Below, in pieces: positions 25,501 to 37,107 of a stretch of 40,972 nt of DNA; positions within the stretch are counted from its first letter, which is position 1, and each line of letters opens with the position of its first letter. The notes beneath the pieces are model-generated. The model did no database searches and was not told the DNA's origin. It was given only the letters and a program-made list of their open reading frames with translations. The stretch comes from Tetrahymena elliotti 4EA (lineage: Eukaryota > Ciliophora > Oligohymenophorea > Hymenostomatida > Tetrahymenidae): assembly GCA_000231825.2 (NCBI GenBank), contig JH720316.1:1075899-1116870 (forward strand). Reading direction: 5' to 3'. The position numbers and the translations under genes are program-made.

Positions 25501-25780
25501 AAACTTTATCACCCTTGAAACAGTTTAAAACGAAATAATAAACAATGTTTCAAAATGTTTAGATTAGATGTACAGTTAAATGTTTTAATAAAACATTAAA
25601 AAGGAATAAGAATGTTTCTATTTTTTAAAAGAATATTTCATAAATTAATTAACTAATTATTACAACAAAGAAATCTTTGAATAATTAAACATTCTAGTTT
25701 ATCAAAATTAAAAATAAAACACTGAAAATCTAACCTTTAAGCAAGAAAGTTACTTTTACTTTTTTTTGAATTAAAATTGA
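22592..25780 (+). CDS. NACHT-like STAND NTPase
   Basis: An uninterrupted frame of 1062 residues runs from ATG 22592 to TGA 25778-25780. Such a length without TGA is far beyond chance. Residues 1-660 are alpha-helical, Gln/Asn-rich and of no family I recognise, with an acidic Ser/Asp cluster (QDSESEGDFDSDKNS) before the NTPase. The Walker A motif is GALGSGKTT at 671-679, preceded by AYIVE. Walker B is KLIIIDGLNEF with Asp761 and Glu765, and a sensor-1-like FFITTSSF follows. The hydrophobic-D-G-L-x-E form is characteristic of NACHT ATPases, nucleotide-driven switches that oligomerise on sensing a ligand. Here Asn replaces the usual second Asp (DGLDE). About 230 helical residues follow, with no recognisable LRR, WD or ankyrin sensor. 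The last codons overlap the first copy of the tandem array, so the C-terminus may be altered or alternatively spliced. Confidence 0.85.
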
Positions 25781-26990
25781 TATTTCACTCAATCTTCAAT
25801 TCCATTTTCTACAAATATTAAAATTAATTCCAATTTGTTTTGAAAAATTTTTAATTGTATCTCTCTCCAATTTCTTTTTCATATATTTAAATCCATTTAA
25901 ATTTTATTTATTTATTATTTTATGCTTGTTTTTTCTATGTTAGTTATTTGAATATAACCTCCTTATTCATTAAAATTAAAAATGAATCACTGAAAATCTA
26001 ACCTTTAAGCAAGAGAGTTACTTTTATACATTTCTGAGTTATAATTGATTTATTATTTTATGCTTGTTTTTTCTATATCAGGTAATTTGAACATTCCACC
26101 CTTGCTCATAAAAAATAAATCACTGAAAATCTAACCTTTAAGCAAGAGAGTTACATTCATTTTTTTTTGGATTAAAATTGATAATCACTCAACTCAATCT
26201 TCTATTTTATTTTCTTTCAACACAAAAATAAATTTCAATTTCGGTTTTTTAAACTCTCCAATTTCTTCTTTTACTTATTAAATTCGGATAAATTTTATTA
26301 TTATTTTATTCTTTTTTTCTATATTAGAAAATTTGAAGATATCATCTTTATGAATCAATAAATAAATCACTTAAAATTTAACCTTTAAGCAAGAGAGTTA
26401 GTTACTTTTACTTTTTTTTGAATTAATTTTGATAGCCACTGATCTTCTATTCTATTGTAAATCCATATAAATTTTATTATTATTTATTATTTTATACTTG
26501 TTTTTTCTATGTTAATTAATTTGAAAATTTGTAAATATCAAAATTAAAAATAAACACTGAAAATTAAATCTTTAAGCAGATAGTTAGTTACTTTTAATTT
26601 TTTTGAATTAAAATTGATAGTCATTCAATCTTCAATTTTATTATAAATCCCTTTAAATTTTATTATTATTTATTATTCGATGCTTGTTTTTTCTATGTTA
26701 GATAATTTGAATATTATATCCTCATTCATCAAAATCAAAAATAAATCACTGAAAATTAATCCTTTAAGCAAGAGAGTTACATTCACTTTGTTTTGAATTA
26801 AAATTGATAGTCTCTCAATCTTCAATTTTATTTTCTACAAATAGATAGATAAATAAATTTCAATTTCAGTTTTTTAATTTATTTAATTGTGTCTCTCTCT
26901 ACTTCTTTTTGTCTATTAAATCAATATAAATTTTATTATTATTTTATGCTTGTTTTTTTCTATGATAGTTAATTTGAAGTTTTAAATTTT
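25711..26990 (+). repeat. degenerate tandem array derived from the 3' end of the NACHT gene
   Basis: Six copies of a conserved box (CACTGAAAATCTAACCTTTA followed by AGCAAGAGAGTTAC) start at 25720, 25988, 26121, 26368, 26555 and 26747, so spacing is about 130-270 bp. Between them lies a second conserved block: a T-rich stretch with ATGCTTGTTTTTTCTATG then TTAG, followed by AATTTGAA... and ATCAAAATTAAAAATAAAT. Its last occurrence is near 26946. The first copy overlaps the last codons of the NACHT gene. Each unit therefore looks like a pyrimidine-rich acceptor followed by a duplicated terminal-exon sequence. Copies differ by substitutions and indels, so the array is not recent. Confidence 0.8.
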
Positions 26991-28376
26991 TAAATTCTAT
27001 TAGATTCTTTCTACTGAATTAAATTAAAGAATATTTGCTAATTTTATTCATTCATTAATACTCAGTTTGTTCTTGCGCATTTAATTAGATTTGTAGTATT
27101 TCAGTTGGGATTCTTATCGAATTAGCTATTCTAATATGAAGTTTTGCTATTGGAATATTCTTATTCTATTTTAAATTAAAAAATATGGATTTTTAAAAAT
27201 GCTGAACTTAAAGTATTGCCAATAATACGTCAATTAAAAACTTTAATTTCAGAATAACTTTATACTTTTTAATTTACTTGATTGACTAAAGGTGGGAAAT
27301 CATTTAATTGAATACTAATTTTGCAGTATCTATCAAAAGTAATTAACAGCCATATTATTCTTGAATAAATTTATACAAGCGACCAAACAAAAAAAAAAGA
27401 TAGAGTAACTTTCAAGCAGTTGATCAAAGAACCAATAAATTTAAAGGCCTAATTTAGTTTTGTAAATTAAACAGTTGTCTGATAAATTGAATTTCCAAAA
27501 AAAAAATTAAAAAACAAACGGTAGATTTAAATTTTAGTTTAAAAATATTAATGTAAGGTTGTTAAAAATATTTCTAAGTTCGCAAATTATTAAATTAATG
27601 TGTATTGAACTTTTATTCCTTGCTGCATTCAATCAAAAAATGTTTAAAAATATATTTTTAAAATTGCATTTAAGCCGTTATTTTCCTTAAAATTGCTTGA
27701 AGTGAATGCAATTTAGCAGGATTAGAAATGTAAAGAAAGTAAGTTAAATGGATTTTTTTATTTTTGGATAGAATTTTCAAGAGCTTTTTAATTGCAAAAT
27801 TTGTAATAAAAATTGTAAATGTGCAAGTAGATTATGTCAATAATAAGGAAGACAAGCATAAAAATGATTGAATGAATGTGTTTAGGGAATTATTAAAATT
27901 GAGGATTTAATTAAATAACTTGACAGTGAAATTAAATATCATATTAAGTTGAATTGTTTTTCTACCTAATTGCGTATTTTAATTATTAGAAAAAAATGTG
28001 TGCGTTAACAAGGCAAATCGCTATTGTGAATTGGTTAATAGGTAGATTGATAAATAATAGAAGATTTGTATGACAAAGCATTGATTTTATATTTACATCT
28101 ATTTTTTAATGTAATTTTTTACTATTTTAATTGCTTTTTCATTTGTTTCAAAAACTTTTTGCTCTATTAAATGAATATAATCTTTTTTTCTCAAAAAGTT
28201 TAATAAAAACTTAACAAATTAATTTCAATCAATCAATAAATAATTATCAAACTGCTAACTAACCTAGCAAGAATATTAATTACATTTATCAATTTACTGC
28301 AAATTTTTTAACCCAATCATTCAAAAATCACAATAAATCTGCAAATAAGCTTTGTTCCTTTAAAAATCAATAAAAA
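26991..28376. other. intergenic region before the LRR gene
   Basis: AT-rich, no coding frame seen. The proximal part is the 5' flank of the LRR gene and includes an ATCAATCAATAAAT tract at 28225-28240, about 140 bp before the start codon. Confidence 0.5.
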
Positions 28377-30129
28377 ATGGGCTGCATTTCTGCTAAATCA
28401 AATTGCAATTCTAACTAGAATTGTCCTTGCAAAAGAAGACAAATGTACTTCAATGAAGTCATTTCAGTCAAAGAAATATTCAACATGTCCAATTACACTT
28501 AATTCACTTTGCCGCTCAAGTAATTTTGAAAATCATTCTTTTAATTCACTTAATAGAAATTGCAATCAAAACCAAATTTTACTCATTTATTAATATCTTT
28601 TTTGAGTTATTTTCAATCTAACCTATTTATTATTATTCATTTATAGATGCTACGTTAAACCCTCTTGTGTTAAATAAATGCTTGGTGAAGTTAAATGGCT
28701 AAAATAACTTAAAGAATTCACTCTTGAAGCAAGGTATTATATTTATAACAGATATAATTATTAAAGATACAAAATATTATTGATTTTTAATAAAGCAATT
28801 AACTAACTTCCCAAATTAATCAAGCAATTTCTCTGAATAATTTATTTATTTAATAATTAATTAGTAATAAAGACATTGGCAATGAAGGCTTTGAGATGAT
28901 TGCTTAATCACTTTCTTATTTCAGCCATATTCAAAGTTTGTCTCTTCGTTTATGGTAGACCATTGTCAATTTTATTTTAATGATTTAGCTGAATAAAAAC
29001 AATTTAAATTGCTAGAAATGTTAAATGAATGTTTTTAATAAATAGCTTCAATTTCATCACTGATAAATACATGAATAAATTTTCTAAAAACATGATCCAC
29101 TTGAAGAATCTTACTTCTTTAAACATCGACTTCTGGTAATCTTTTAGTTTAAACTTTTTATTAGAATTGGAATTATCTTTTGAATGAATGTTTTAAATAA
29201 ATATTTTAAATTAAAAAAGGTCAAACCATATTGAAGACAAAGGACTTATTCACTTCAGCGAAGGTTTATCACAATTAACTAATTTGGAAGATCTCTAATT
29301 AAATTTAAGGTATTTTTTACATACTTTTTACTTCAAGATTAACTTTATTTAAATTAATATCTTAAGCAACACCTCAATCACTCAAATCGGATCTAATAAA
29401 CTAGGAGAAGCAATTAAATGCTTAACTCAATTAACTAGTCTCAAACTATGCTTTGCGTAATTTATATTCATAATATTTGACATATACTGTAGCATTTTCA
29501 ATGACTGTCCTTCAACTCTATTTTAATTAAAAATTATTTAGATAAAACCAACTCAAAGAAGAAGGAATTTCTGAACTATGCGAGGCTATTAAAAGTCTAA
29601 AGTAGCTTAAAAATCTCTAAATTGACTTATTGTAATTATTCATTCATCTAAAAAAATATTTTTAAAATAAATTCTCTTATTATTAAAAAAGTGACTGCGA
29701 TTTGTAATCGATTGATAATCTTACAAACACATTCAAAGTTACAAATAACCTCCAAAACATTAGTCTTAACTTAGGGTAATCATCTCAATTAGCTAATAAA
29801 TATAATAACAATCAATATTTTACTATAATTAGCCAAAACAAATTGTAAAACTTCGATATCAGAAAACTAAATGAGCAATTTTTCTAAATATAATCACTCG
29901 AATAGATCTAACTTAAATTAAAGTAGACTTTTTTATTTATCAAAAAGGAATTTACAATTTTTTGTTTTTAATTAAAATTAGAAATATCGAAATTGATCAA
30001 ATGGACGACATCGTCATGCTAAGAGCTTTTGCCAACTTAAAATAAAAAGAAATCCTAACAAATACTATTGATACTGACAGTGATGATGATTGTGAAACCA
30101 AATCTTCTCCCTAAAGTTCTGAAAATTGA
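28377..30129 (+). CDS. leucine-rich-repeat protein (RNI-like), N-terminal lipidation motif
   Basis: Ten exons: 28377-28519, 28647-28733, 28865-28954, 29046-29135, 29220-29309, 29367-29456, 29542-29631, 29692-29775, 29833-29922 and 29982-30129. They are joined by nine 57-131-nt introns, all in phase 2, giving 333 residues. Exons 3-7 and 9 are exactly 90 nt and each encodes one 30-residue LRR unit of the form N-x-I-x-D-x-G...L-x-x-L-x-x-L-x-L, for example NHIEDKGLIHFSEGL then SQLTNLEDLQLNLR. Exons 2 and 8 are 87 and 84 nt variants. The start, MGCISAK, has Gly2 and Cys3, suited to N-myristoylation and palmitoylation, so the protein may sit on a membrane as a binding scaffold. The C-terminus is acidic with a probable CK2 site (DTDSDDDCE). 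Ligand unknown. Confidence 0.9.
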
Positions 30130-31058
30130 ATGAAAAAAAAATATATTTCTCTCAAAACAATAAATAAATTAAAAACAGTCTCCTCTCTTATCCTTAAAAT
30201 TTAACCAAAACAAGAAATTCTTTATAATAGATATTTAAATTATTTATAAGCTATAATATCTCTCATAACTGATAGTAATAGACTTAATTATCTACTATTA
30301 AATGTATTGAGAAACTATAAAAAACATCAACATTTTATAATTTAATAGAAATATTAAAAACACAATTTTTCTGAGCTATCTATGAATGAACAATCAATCA
30401 ATCAATTAATAATTAATTAATCAATTGAATCTTCAATCAACCAAATAAATGTGTATAAATTATATTAATTCTAATAAATTATATAATAATTATATAAAAT
30501 ATATTTTATTTATTTATACAAACATCTTTATTTATTCTTATATAAATTAATACAACTAAATCCTAAAATATCCTTTCAATTAATTAATTTACTCATGCTT
30601 TCAACAAACCAAAAGTTTAAAAACAAAATTATCTAGAAATTCAATGTTAATGTAAACAAATTATTTACACAAATATCTTTCTTTGTATATTCTTATAGAA
30701 AATATTCATTTAAAAGATAAATATGTTTTAATAATAGATTAATTTTAATAAATATTAAATCTATGTTGTTTATTTAAAAAGTAATTTTTATTTAATGCCT
30801 TCTAAATAACTAAATCATAAAATGACTTACATTTAACAGATTGATCCTTTCAACAAATTAAATGTTTAAATGCTTATTATCATAATTTTAATAAATTTAT
30901 TGACACAAAAAGATTATTTATTCTTACATAAACATTTAGATTTAGATTTCTTCTAATTTCTACTAGCAATTAAAAAACCAAATAAAATAAGCCATAAAAT
31001 AGTCATAAGGAAATAAAAAGAGTAAAAATCAAATGATGATAAATTTAGTATCAAATAA
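30130..31058. other. AT-rich 3' flank of the LRR gene
   Basis: Non-coding by eye. It contains an (AATC)n tract at 30391-30440 and otherwise only AT-rich sequence up to the large hairpin. Confidence 0.5.
30391..30440. repeat. (AATC)n / AATT tract
   Basis: CAATCAATCAATCAATTAAT and related units, about 260 bp downstream of the LRR gene stop codon. Confidence 0.65.
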
Positions 31059-31198
31059 TATATATAGATAAATACGGGAACGAGCTCAAAATCCTAAAAG
31101 TCAAACAGCCCTCAACATTTTCTCGACAAATCGAGAAAATGTTGAGGGCTGTTTGACTTTTAGGATTTTGAGCTCGTTCCCGTATTTATCTATATATA
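31059..31198. repeat. perfect 68-bp inverted repeat with 4-nt loop
   Basis: The left arm (31059-31126) and right arm (31131-31198) are exact reverse complements over all 68 bases, separated only by CAAA. The arms include GGGAACGAGCTC and CAGCCCTCAAC and are clearly less AT-rich than the surroundings (24 of 68 are G or C). There is no mismatch, no coding frame and no clear target-site duplication, although both flanks are AT-rich. It could fold as a DNA cruciform or as an RNA hairpin. It may be a foldback or MITE-type element, a small-RNA source, or a fold-back artefact of sequencing or amplification. Confidence 0.95.
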
Positions 31199-32049
31199 AT
31201 AATTAACTAAAAATAGATATCATTTGATAATTATGCTTAACTTAAAATGTTTCAATTATTTTCACTATTTGTTTTAGATAATAAACGGTTTTAAAGAAAA
31301 AAAATCCTTTATTTATTTATGAATAAATTTGTTTTTGTTATTTTTTTGAAACAAAGATGAATAATTGTTGTTACATATTAGTTTATTTTAGGTTTTAATC
31401 AGATATTGAGATATCTATTTATTTAAAATAGATTATCTGTATGATAACATTTTTATAATTTTTTAAGATTGAAAAAGTGTGACAAGGTTTTATGGCAAAA
31501 TAATGAAATTTGAATTGATTTTTATAAAAATTTTTTTAAATTCATAGATTTCCCTACAAAATAAGAAAATAAGTAATTTTTTTTTGATAAAAATAAAATA
31601 CTAAAAATTTCTTTAAATATAAATGAATAGATAATTATTTGATCATGAGTTAAGCTGATTCATAGATTTCTCAAAAAATAATGAATAAAATGCTAAAATT
31701 TCATAAATTATTTTAAATTTATTGATAAAAAGTGTATGTTTTGATAATATGAAATAAGTATTAAAATTTTGAAAGGATTTATTAAAATTTAAGAAATGAA
31801 TAAATAAATATTCAATAAGTAGCCAACAAAATTAATAGAGAGATAGGTATGGATAATTGTACTTATTTATTTATTATTTATATATAATAGTAGTTTGCTT
31901 ATTAAGTTATTTAATTTTAATTTTATTCTCATACTCTTTTCAAAACAACAAACAACCAATTTTTAATTCATAAGATCTATCCAAGCTATATATTTACACA
32001 TTTTTGTATGCATATAAATATGTATGTAGCACGTTAGTTATGTATGTTA
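31199..32049. other. convergent spacer between hairpin and NBR1-like gene
   Basis: AT-rich, no feature seen. The distal part should be the 3' untranslated region of the minus-strand NBR1-like gene. Confidence 0.5.
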
Positions 32050-33610
32050 TCAGATCTTTTGGTTGTCAATGTAAATATTCAAAAGTTGTTCCAATGGAAG
32101 TGAATCATGGTTGTCTAATTTAACAAATTCAATATATTTTTTAATGTCACCTCCTAAAATTTCCTTCATTTACTTAGATATGTCTAATATTTTGCTGTTG
32201 ACCTTTCCACTGTTTTCTATTTTAAAAATAATTTATTTTAATATTTTTAATTAATATACAAATTTGTTAATATTGTTATGAATGAATTAATGAATTACAT
32301 GGATCGCTAATGGAAATGGAGGGTTTTTAATTAGGTTGGTTCCTTTGTGATTAGTTTATGTTATTGTTTTAGATGACTGCTTCTTCTTGTACTATTAAGG
32401 TATATCTAACTTTAGGACCAAAGTTTATAATAGGCTTTTCAGGTACTTCTTAAACAAGACTCCAGATTTCTTAGTATTTATTAGCCCTGAGAGGAGCTTC
32501 TAATGGGATTTGAATTTCAATAACTCCTGAGGGTTAAAGTTATTCTATTTCAATTTTTTGGTCTTTGTGAGGTCCTTGCAAACACTTAAAGTAAGTGTAC
32601 TTAGGCCAAGCAGTTATTCCGCTATTTTCAATTTTAAAGCTCCATACGTAGGGACTGCCAACTTCAACATTTAATTCAGCAGGAGGATCAGTCTTAAGGA
32701 GAGCTTTTGGCTTTCTGTTTTCTTATAATTAAGATTCACTGATTTTAGAAGAGTTTAAGTTATAATTGGATTAGGAATTCTATTCTTCTTGTTGTCTGAC
32801 AAAATCTTCTTTTTTTTCTTCTTAGTTATCTTTTAAATTAGGTTGATTAATTTCATTCAATTTGTTAATATATTCTTAAGAAGAAATAAATCTTTGTTGC
32901 TATTTAGGGACTAAATCATAATTGCTAAGAAGTGTTTTAATTTTTTATTCAACAACATCTTCAATCATCTTATGAAGCTCTTCATAAGTTAATTGAATTT
33001 TTTATTATGAATTTAATTCTACTACTTTTTAATTTTCTTAAATGTTGTTGACAACGACTTCTGAATTTCTTTCTATTTATTAGATTTAATTTCTTTCATC
33101 ATTTTATATTTCAATTACTTATTTTTCTTTATTATTTTATTCTTCAACAACAGCAACAACTTCATTTTGAATTGGCTTAACCTCGTTTTAAACTTCTTTA
33201 TCCTATTTATTTTCTTACTTTTTTTAATCTTTATTAATGACTATGCTTTCGTTTAAATCTTCTTGACCTTCTATTTTTGAAAACTAAATAATTCTAGACT
33301 AACTCAATTCATCACTTAAATTCTTTACAACGTATTGGTCAAGTGCTGGTTTAGAAGACTTAACTATTTTAATTTTCATAGAATTTATATTATTTTCTTT
33401 GAAAAAACCTATAGCTGCTTCGAAGTCCTCCTAAGATTCAAGTCCAATCCAATCTTTATCACTATCTTCATATTTAAAAGTATACTATTCAGGCAATTTC
33501 TATGAGAAAATAGTTCTAACTACAAAAAGTAGCTCTTCAAAACTATTTAAGCCTGAAGGAAGCTTGTGAATTTTCTTGCCTAGTTGAGCTTTGAAATTCA
33601 TAACACTCAT
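32050..33610 (-). CDS. NBR1-like autophagy receptor (PB1 and four-tryptophan domains)
   Basis: Two exons, 33610-32299 and 32216-32050, flank an 82-nt GTAATT...AATAG intron. The split codon is TAA (Gln). Total 492 residues. The N-terminal PB1 domain (about 4-85) has basic Lys12-Lys13 and an acidic OPCA motif, YEDSDKDWIGLESQEDF at 47-63, so it could self-associate front to back. Residues 90-300 are low-complexity, Gln/Asn/Glu-rich and helical. At about 308-418 lies the four-tryptophan (NBR1 central) domain, with PYVWSFKIENSGITAWPKY around Trp323 and Trp335 and EIWSLVQEV. The second exon adds a short helical tail (DISKQMKEILGGDIKKYI) that may be a divergent UBA. No ZZ zinc finger is visible. NBR1 proteins link ubiquitinated cargo to ATG8 in selective autophagy. 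PB1 plus four-tryptophan domain in one protein supports the call. I did not find an unambiguous ATG8-interacting motif. Confidence 0.85.
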
Positions 33611-33754
33611 TTTTATTCTATTTTGATAATTTATTATTTTTTGATAAGAAATTCTTTCTGATTTTTAATAATTTTCAATTTATATTAATTATTGAGCAAA
33701 AACTTAAACTTGATTTTTAAACACAATCAGTCCTATTCACTTTTGATAACAAAA

Positions 33755-33777
33755 CAATTAATCAGTCAGTCAGTCAA
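33755..33777. repeat. (CAGT)n tetranucleotide tract
   Basis: CAATTAATCAGTCAGTCAGT lies about 150 bp upstream of the NBR1-like start codon. On the coding strand it reads as TGAC units followed by TGATT. Confidence 0.65.
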
Positions 33778-36700
33778 CCTATTGCTTTTTTTCTATCACA
33801 CCAATCAAGCTCTTTTCCTCTATTCAAATCAAAGTGAATTCATTCATTTTTAAATCAATTTTTTGCTATTGCATTGAATGTTAAAGATGTTCTTTTTAAT
33901 TAGCTATTCTTTTAATGTCTGTCTCTATGATGTTCAAAAAAAGAAAGAAAGAAATCTATTCCACTGCTAACTCTTTATTCAAAAACTTAAATTTGTAAAA
34001 AACTCTGCTACCATGTTAAAGCATTCCCTACTCTGATTCGAAAATTCATAAGCGTCTACTGCAATTCAATCATTCTGAATCAAATTTGCGCCATTTTATT
34101 ATATAGCTTTAATTTTAATTTTAAAATGATTGTAAAAAGATTTATTAAATCAATTATATTCTAGTTTAAATTATTTAAATTGATTTTCAAACAAAGTAAA
34201 AGTAATTATTTTAAAATGTATATTCTAGTTAAAATATTTTTATACGCATTGTCTGCAGAATATTTATTAATTTATTTTATTTAATAAAACATGTTAATTT
34301 TTTGATTTTATAATTTAGTTTAAGATTTTATTAATATTATTTTCATTTATTTCAAATAAAAATGCTAATTAAGAACTAATAATATCCATATTCGTCTAAG
34401 ACTTACTATTAATTCAATACTCATATCTATTATTGAAATTCTAAACACAATTTAGTAATTTAATCTGTAGTAAGGAAAATTGTTATTTATCAAAATTTAT
34501 TGTTTAAGAATTGTGTTTTTTTCTTTGTTTTATTTGCTTAATAATATAAATATCTTATTAGTCGATAATTATTTTATTTTTAGCATTTAATTAATTAGGT
34601 CTGAATTTATTTCCTTTTTAATTATTTTTTACATATTTTATCTGAATCATTTCTGATCAAATTATCTTTTTTTGAAGTAAATATATATTTCTATTCAAAG
34701 AACTTTATTTTAGCAAATTTTTTAATTTTAGCTGCATATTTTTGTGCCTAAGATCAATTTTTAAGTCTTTTAAATATTGATGTAAGCAAAAAATTATTAT
34801 TTTAATTTTTACTAACTATTGATTTCTGAATTTTTTCATCTATCGCAATTTTTTTACATATTCTTTCTACACCAATTGTAATAAAATTTAGTTAATTTGT
34901 ATTGAAATCATAAATTAATTTTATTCATAACATTTTACTTTTGTTATAAATTTGTTACATTTAAACTCATTTATACTACTTAATTGATATTATCATTAAG
35001 AAGAAATAACTATTCAAGCTATTATTTGAATATTAATTTCTTTTGAAATATATTCTTTCATTACAATTCTGATGAAGTTTATTTAATTTATAATAAAAAG
35101 AGACATGTTTAATAAAATAGAAAATATTTAATACGCTTATCATTATTTAAAAATATTCATTTCTTATGGACTCTAAGCTATTATTCTCTAAATTAATATT
35201 TTGTTCAGAAATAAATAATCATTTCTATTTCTACTTAATTCTTTATTTAATATCTATTTCATGTTTCATCATCTCTTAATTTGTTTTCAATCATTATCTC
35301 TTTACAAAAATTTGCGTTCTAATAAAAAAATTAATTGATTTGTATGTTCTACTTTTAATTATTCTAAAGCAAATTTTATTCATCCTAAACTCCTTTTCCT
35401 AGCTCAATAGTAATAAATAAATTCGGAACAAGTTATTTTAGAATATCTAAGCATTTGAATGGCAAAATCATTCTTTTTTAATATTTGAAAGTCCAGAAAA
35501 GAATGAATAAATTAAGAATAAAGAAAGGAAGATTTGAAATGAAAGGATTCTAAACTAATCTATAAAAATAGATTATTTTCTCTTAATGTTAATTTTTTGG
35601 TTTTCTTTTAAAACAAATTTTAAAATGTTTAAAATATATGTTTTAATTTATAACTTAGAAAAATAAAGATAACTTAATAGAAGCTATTTACTTTGGAAGA
35701 CACATTTGTTTAGATACTTAGATTTAATAAGAAAACTATTAAATTAAATATTTTTAATTATTTGATCAATATTTATCTATCTTATCGAAATAAAGTAAAT
35801 TTCTTTAATTCTCTGCAACTAGGATTAAAAAGAAAAAGTATTTTCTTCATCTTTGGTTTTAGCTTTTAAAGGAAGCATATTATTTAAATATTTATGAGTA
35901 GATTATGGATATAATTATTTATCTAAAAAAAGATTCTAAATCAACAAACCTCTAAACACTATAAGAATAAGAAACAAAGAAAGTTTTAAAATGGCCATAA
36001 TTAATTTACTTTTTGCCTTAAGACAAATATTCTAGATATACATTTAAAGATATATTCGATATCTATTTTCTCTTTTATCAATAGTAATATCGATGATTAC
36101 TTTTGGGTACTCTTAAGCAACTTTAAACTTTGATGAACAGAAAGCTTTCTGGGATTAATAATAATAGAAAGATATTTAAGTATTCTTAATGATTCTCTAC
36201 TTGACTTAAATTTTATTCTAAATAATTGCTATATTGAATAGAAAATAGTAAATATAGCTTATTAAAAATGTTCTCATGATATTTATTTTATTGATTCCTT
36301 TAATACATTAACACTCTCAAGTAGAAGCAATTTTAGTAATCAGATACTCTTTAATAAGTGCCCTTCCTTTCAATTTAAAAACATTGCTCATGCACCATGG
36401 TTTCCAGTAGACCTTATCATACCATGCTTTAAATGTAGTGTTTGTAGCCATCTATTGCTTAAGTTATCTGATAATATTACCTTACTGTTTATTTTAATTC
36501 ACCATTAATTAATCTTGCCTCCTTATAATAATAATGCCTCTCCTTTTAATAATAATTTCTATATACTGTCTCATGAAAGCTTATTTCGAATAAGCTTAAC
36601 AGAGCATTTAGTTTATTTAAAGACATTTCCCAATTTTGATATTCTGATTGTTTATAATAAAATCTCCCATCTTGTATATATTTATGTAGTTTATATCCTA

Positions 36701-37088
36701 TTTAAAATACTAACTTTGATAACCAAAGCCACATTTTTTCTACATATTTCAAAATCTAATAGAGTTTTTTATATTTAAAATCATATTTTTCTTAAATTTT
36801 TTTTTAAAAAATACTTTTATTCTCTATTTGTTGAATAAACTGTTTAGGAAAATATTATATATCCCTTATTAATAAAATTGATTGCCATTTAAAACACTTT
36901 TATTCTCTATAGATTATTAACTCCAATTCAAAAAAGAGAAAGGCTCTTCTATTTCTTAAAATTCTTATTAATTTTAATTAAAAAGTTTATTTTCTGATAA
37001 ATTACTACTCATAATGAAAAGTTTTAGTAATCTAAAAAATTTAGAATTTCTATTTTTAAAGAGGATTTTTTATCATCTTTAACAAGGA

Positions 37089-37107
37089 AATCCAGCTCAG
37101 CTGGATT
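37089..37107. repeat. small perfect palindrome
   Basis: AATCCAGCT-C-AGCTGGATT: two 9-nt arms with one central base, in otherwise AT-rich DNA. Confidence 0.8.

Noticed and set aside
32330..32350. AACCAACC-type string (minus strand) resembling the Tetrahymena chromosome breakage sequence
   Set aside because: The 15-nt breakage consensus, as I know it, is not matched beyond AACCAACCT, and the string lies inside the coding/intron boundary region of the NBR1-like gene.
36317..36451. 44-codon minus-strand frame (MATNTTFKAWYDKVYWKPW...)
   Set aside because: The residues look protein-like and the stretch is less AT-rich, but it is short and isolated. A second frame over the same bases is equally open, and no neighbouring exon could be joined.
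36515..36778. 87-codon plus-strand frame
   Set aside because: Low-complexity hydrophobic translation in AT-rich spacer. With only TGA as stop such frames arise by chance.
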